From assembly GCF_002836775.1 (NCBI RefSeq), contig NZ_PJAQ01000065.1:62001-126000 (forward strand): a DNA stretch of 64,000 bases. Reading direction: 5' to 3'. How positions within the stretch are numbered: position 1 is the first letter of the stretch; each line of letters begins with the position of its first letter. The stretch comes from Colwellia sp. 12G3. GTDB lineage: Bacteria; Pseudomonadota; Gammaproteobacteria; Enterobacterales; Alteromonadaceae. Below the pieces are notes generated by a model. That model saw nothing but the letters and a program-made list of their open reading frames with translations. It was not told the DNA's origin and made no database searches. Shown here one piece after another: positions 63,176 to 64,000 of the stretch. Both the position numbers and the translations under genes were made by a program.

Positions 63176-64000
63176 ATGATGGAAACAAATAGTACAGATT
63201 GGCGATATACAGTTATGCCGGCCGTGTTTACATGGCTAAAAGAGTCAGAATCCGGTGTCCTTGAAATTGACTTTGATGTAACACAAAAACAGGCCGCAAG
63301 TGTTTTAAAAGCTCAGGGAAAGGGCGGAAGCAGAATGGGTGGACTTGTCGCTTCTGGTACTCTGGGTGAGAATAGCTACCTGAGCACACAGCAGCGTCTT
63401 TCTTTACTTAAATCCCTTTCTGAGGTTGCTAGAGAATACAATGTCCCGTTAATCAGTGGCGCTGCAGCTGAAACTAAAGAAGAGCTTGCTAAAATCATTG
63501 AAGGACTCGCAACGGTTGGCGTGGATACAGTCATGGTGATGCCACCAAAAACTAAGTCGACTCCTTCTGATGAAGAAATGTATGCGTACTATGAGCTTGC
63601 TGCAATAGCTGCAAAAGAGGCAGGCGTAACAATTATGCCTTATAACAACCCTGATGCAGCCGGATATCATGCAATTTCAACAGATATTCTTAGAAGACTT
63701 GCTGCTCTACCTGAAGTAACGGCTCTTAAAATATCGACTACAGATGTGTCAACTATTGAAACGCTGATGTTAGAGAACAAAGATTTAAAGATTTTGGCAG
63801 GTGTTGACACGGTAACTGTACACGCAGGACTTGCTGGAGCATGCGGTGGGATTACAGGTGTAGGTACTATCTTCCCAAAAGCTAGTGTTACTATGCAGGA
63901 GCATGTTTTAAAAGGCGAATGGGCTGAGGCAAATAAAATTTCTCAGGCTATGAATTCTATATCATATCTAGATGCTCAACCGTTGCTTATGGAATACCTT
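63176..64000 (+). CDS. DHDPS/NAL-family lyase, probable pyrroline-4-hydroxy-2-carboxylate deaminase (partial)
   Basis: 275 codons are present, without the stop. The fold signatures are GGLVASGTLGENSYLSTQQR, the catalytic Tyr in TIMPYNNPDAAGYHA and the Schiff-base Lys in VTALKISTTDVS. In this context the enzyme would deaminate pyrroline-4-hydroxy-2-carboxylate to 2-oxoglutarate semialdehyde. ATG codons at 63176 and 63179 are both served by AAGAGGAAA. Codon use is unusual: in my count CTT is 13 of 28 Leu codons and TTA 6, whereas TTA is commonest in neighbouring genes. This suggests recent transfer, perhaps replacing the lost copy at 61217. Confidence 0.8.
   Translation, partial: MMETNSTDWRYTVMPAVFTWLKESESGVLEIDFDVTQKQAASVLKAQGKGGSRMGGLVASGTLGENSYLSTQQRLSLLKSLSEVAREYNVPLISGAAAETKEELAKIIEGLATVGVDTVMVMPPKTKSTPSDEEMYAYYELAAIAAKEAGVTIMPYNNPDAAGYHAISTDILRRLAALPEVTALKISTTDVSTIETLMLENKDLKILAGVDTVTVHAGLAGACGGITGVGTIFPKASVTMQEHVLKGEWAEANKISQAMNSISYLDAQPLLMEYL

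Overview
The window is the chromosome of a marine gammaproteobacterium, most likely Alteromonadales close to Colwellia. The evidence is low GC, TTA-rich leucine codons, Vibrio-type polar flagellar gene order, the FlrABC hierarchy, the H-ring proteins FlgO/FlgP/FlgT and the arginine-type EF-P paralogue EfpL. Identification is from protein and motif reading only; no database search was possible.

Positions 1-46000 are an almost complete polar flagellum locus. On the minus strand run fliQ(partial)-P-O-N-M-L-K, fliJ-I-H-G-F-E and the regulators flrC-flrB-flrA. Divergent from flrA is a plus-strand set: a flagellin with a zinc-peptidase domain (flagellinolysin type), a small unknown gene, fliS, a FliT/FlaI-like gene and another small unknown gene. 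The minus strand resumes with fliD, flaG, two ordinary flagellin genes that share a 620-bp identical core and are separated by a REP-associated transposase (RAYT) with its REP palindromes, then flgL-K-J-I-H-G-F-E-D-C-B, cheR and cheV. flgA, flgM, flgN and flgT are on plus, flgP and flgO on minus. Sigma-54-like sites precede fliK, fliE, flgB, flgO, flgT and the 19006 gene. Sigma-28 (FliA)-like sites precede the flagellinolysin, one flagellin and flgM.

Positions 46000-49500 hold unrelated genes: an M14-like metallohydrolase, efpL, a tiny coiled-coil protein and an LpxR-like outer-membrane protein. A 500-bp intergenic stretch after them carries an intergenic repeat and a probable gene remnant.

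Positions 50000-64000 form a hydroxyproline/proline-peptide utilisation cluster. It holds a POT peptide transporter, two M24 proline peptidases, trans-3-hydroxyproline dehydratase, pyrroline-2-carboxylate reductase, 4-hydroxyproline epimerase, a D-hydroxyproline dehydrogenase-like flavoprotein, a DHDPS-family deaminase (cut by the window end), an alpha-ketoglutarate semialdehyde dehydrogenase and a further FAD oxidoreductase. Together these can take collagen-type peptides to free hydroxyprolines and on to proline and 2-oxoglutarate. Copies of an ATTGTATACAAT palindrome mark at least three transcription units. A decayed DHDPS tail lies behind one of them, and the intact DHDPS gene at the window end has atypical codon use, suggesting loss and replacement.

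The most notable features are the protease-bearing flagellin, the gene-converted flagellin pair flanking a RAYT/REP island, and the remodelled hydroxyproline cluster.
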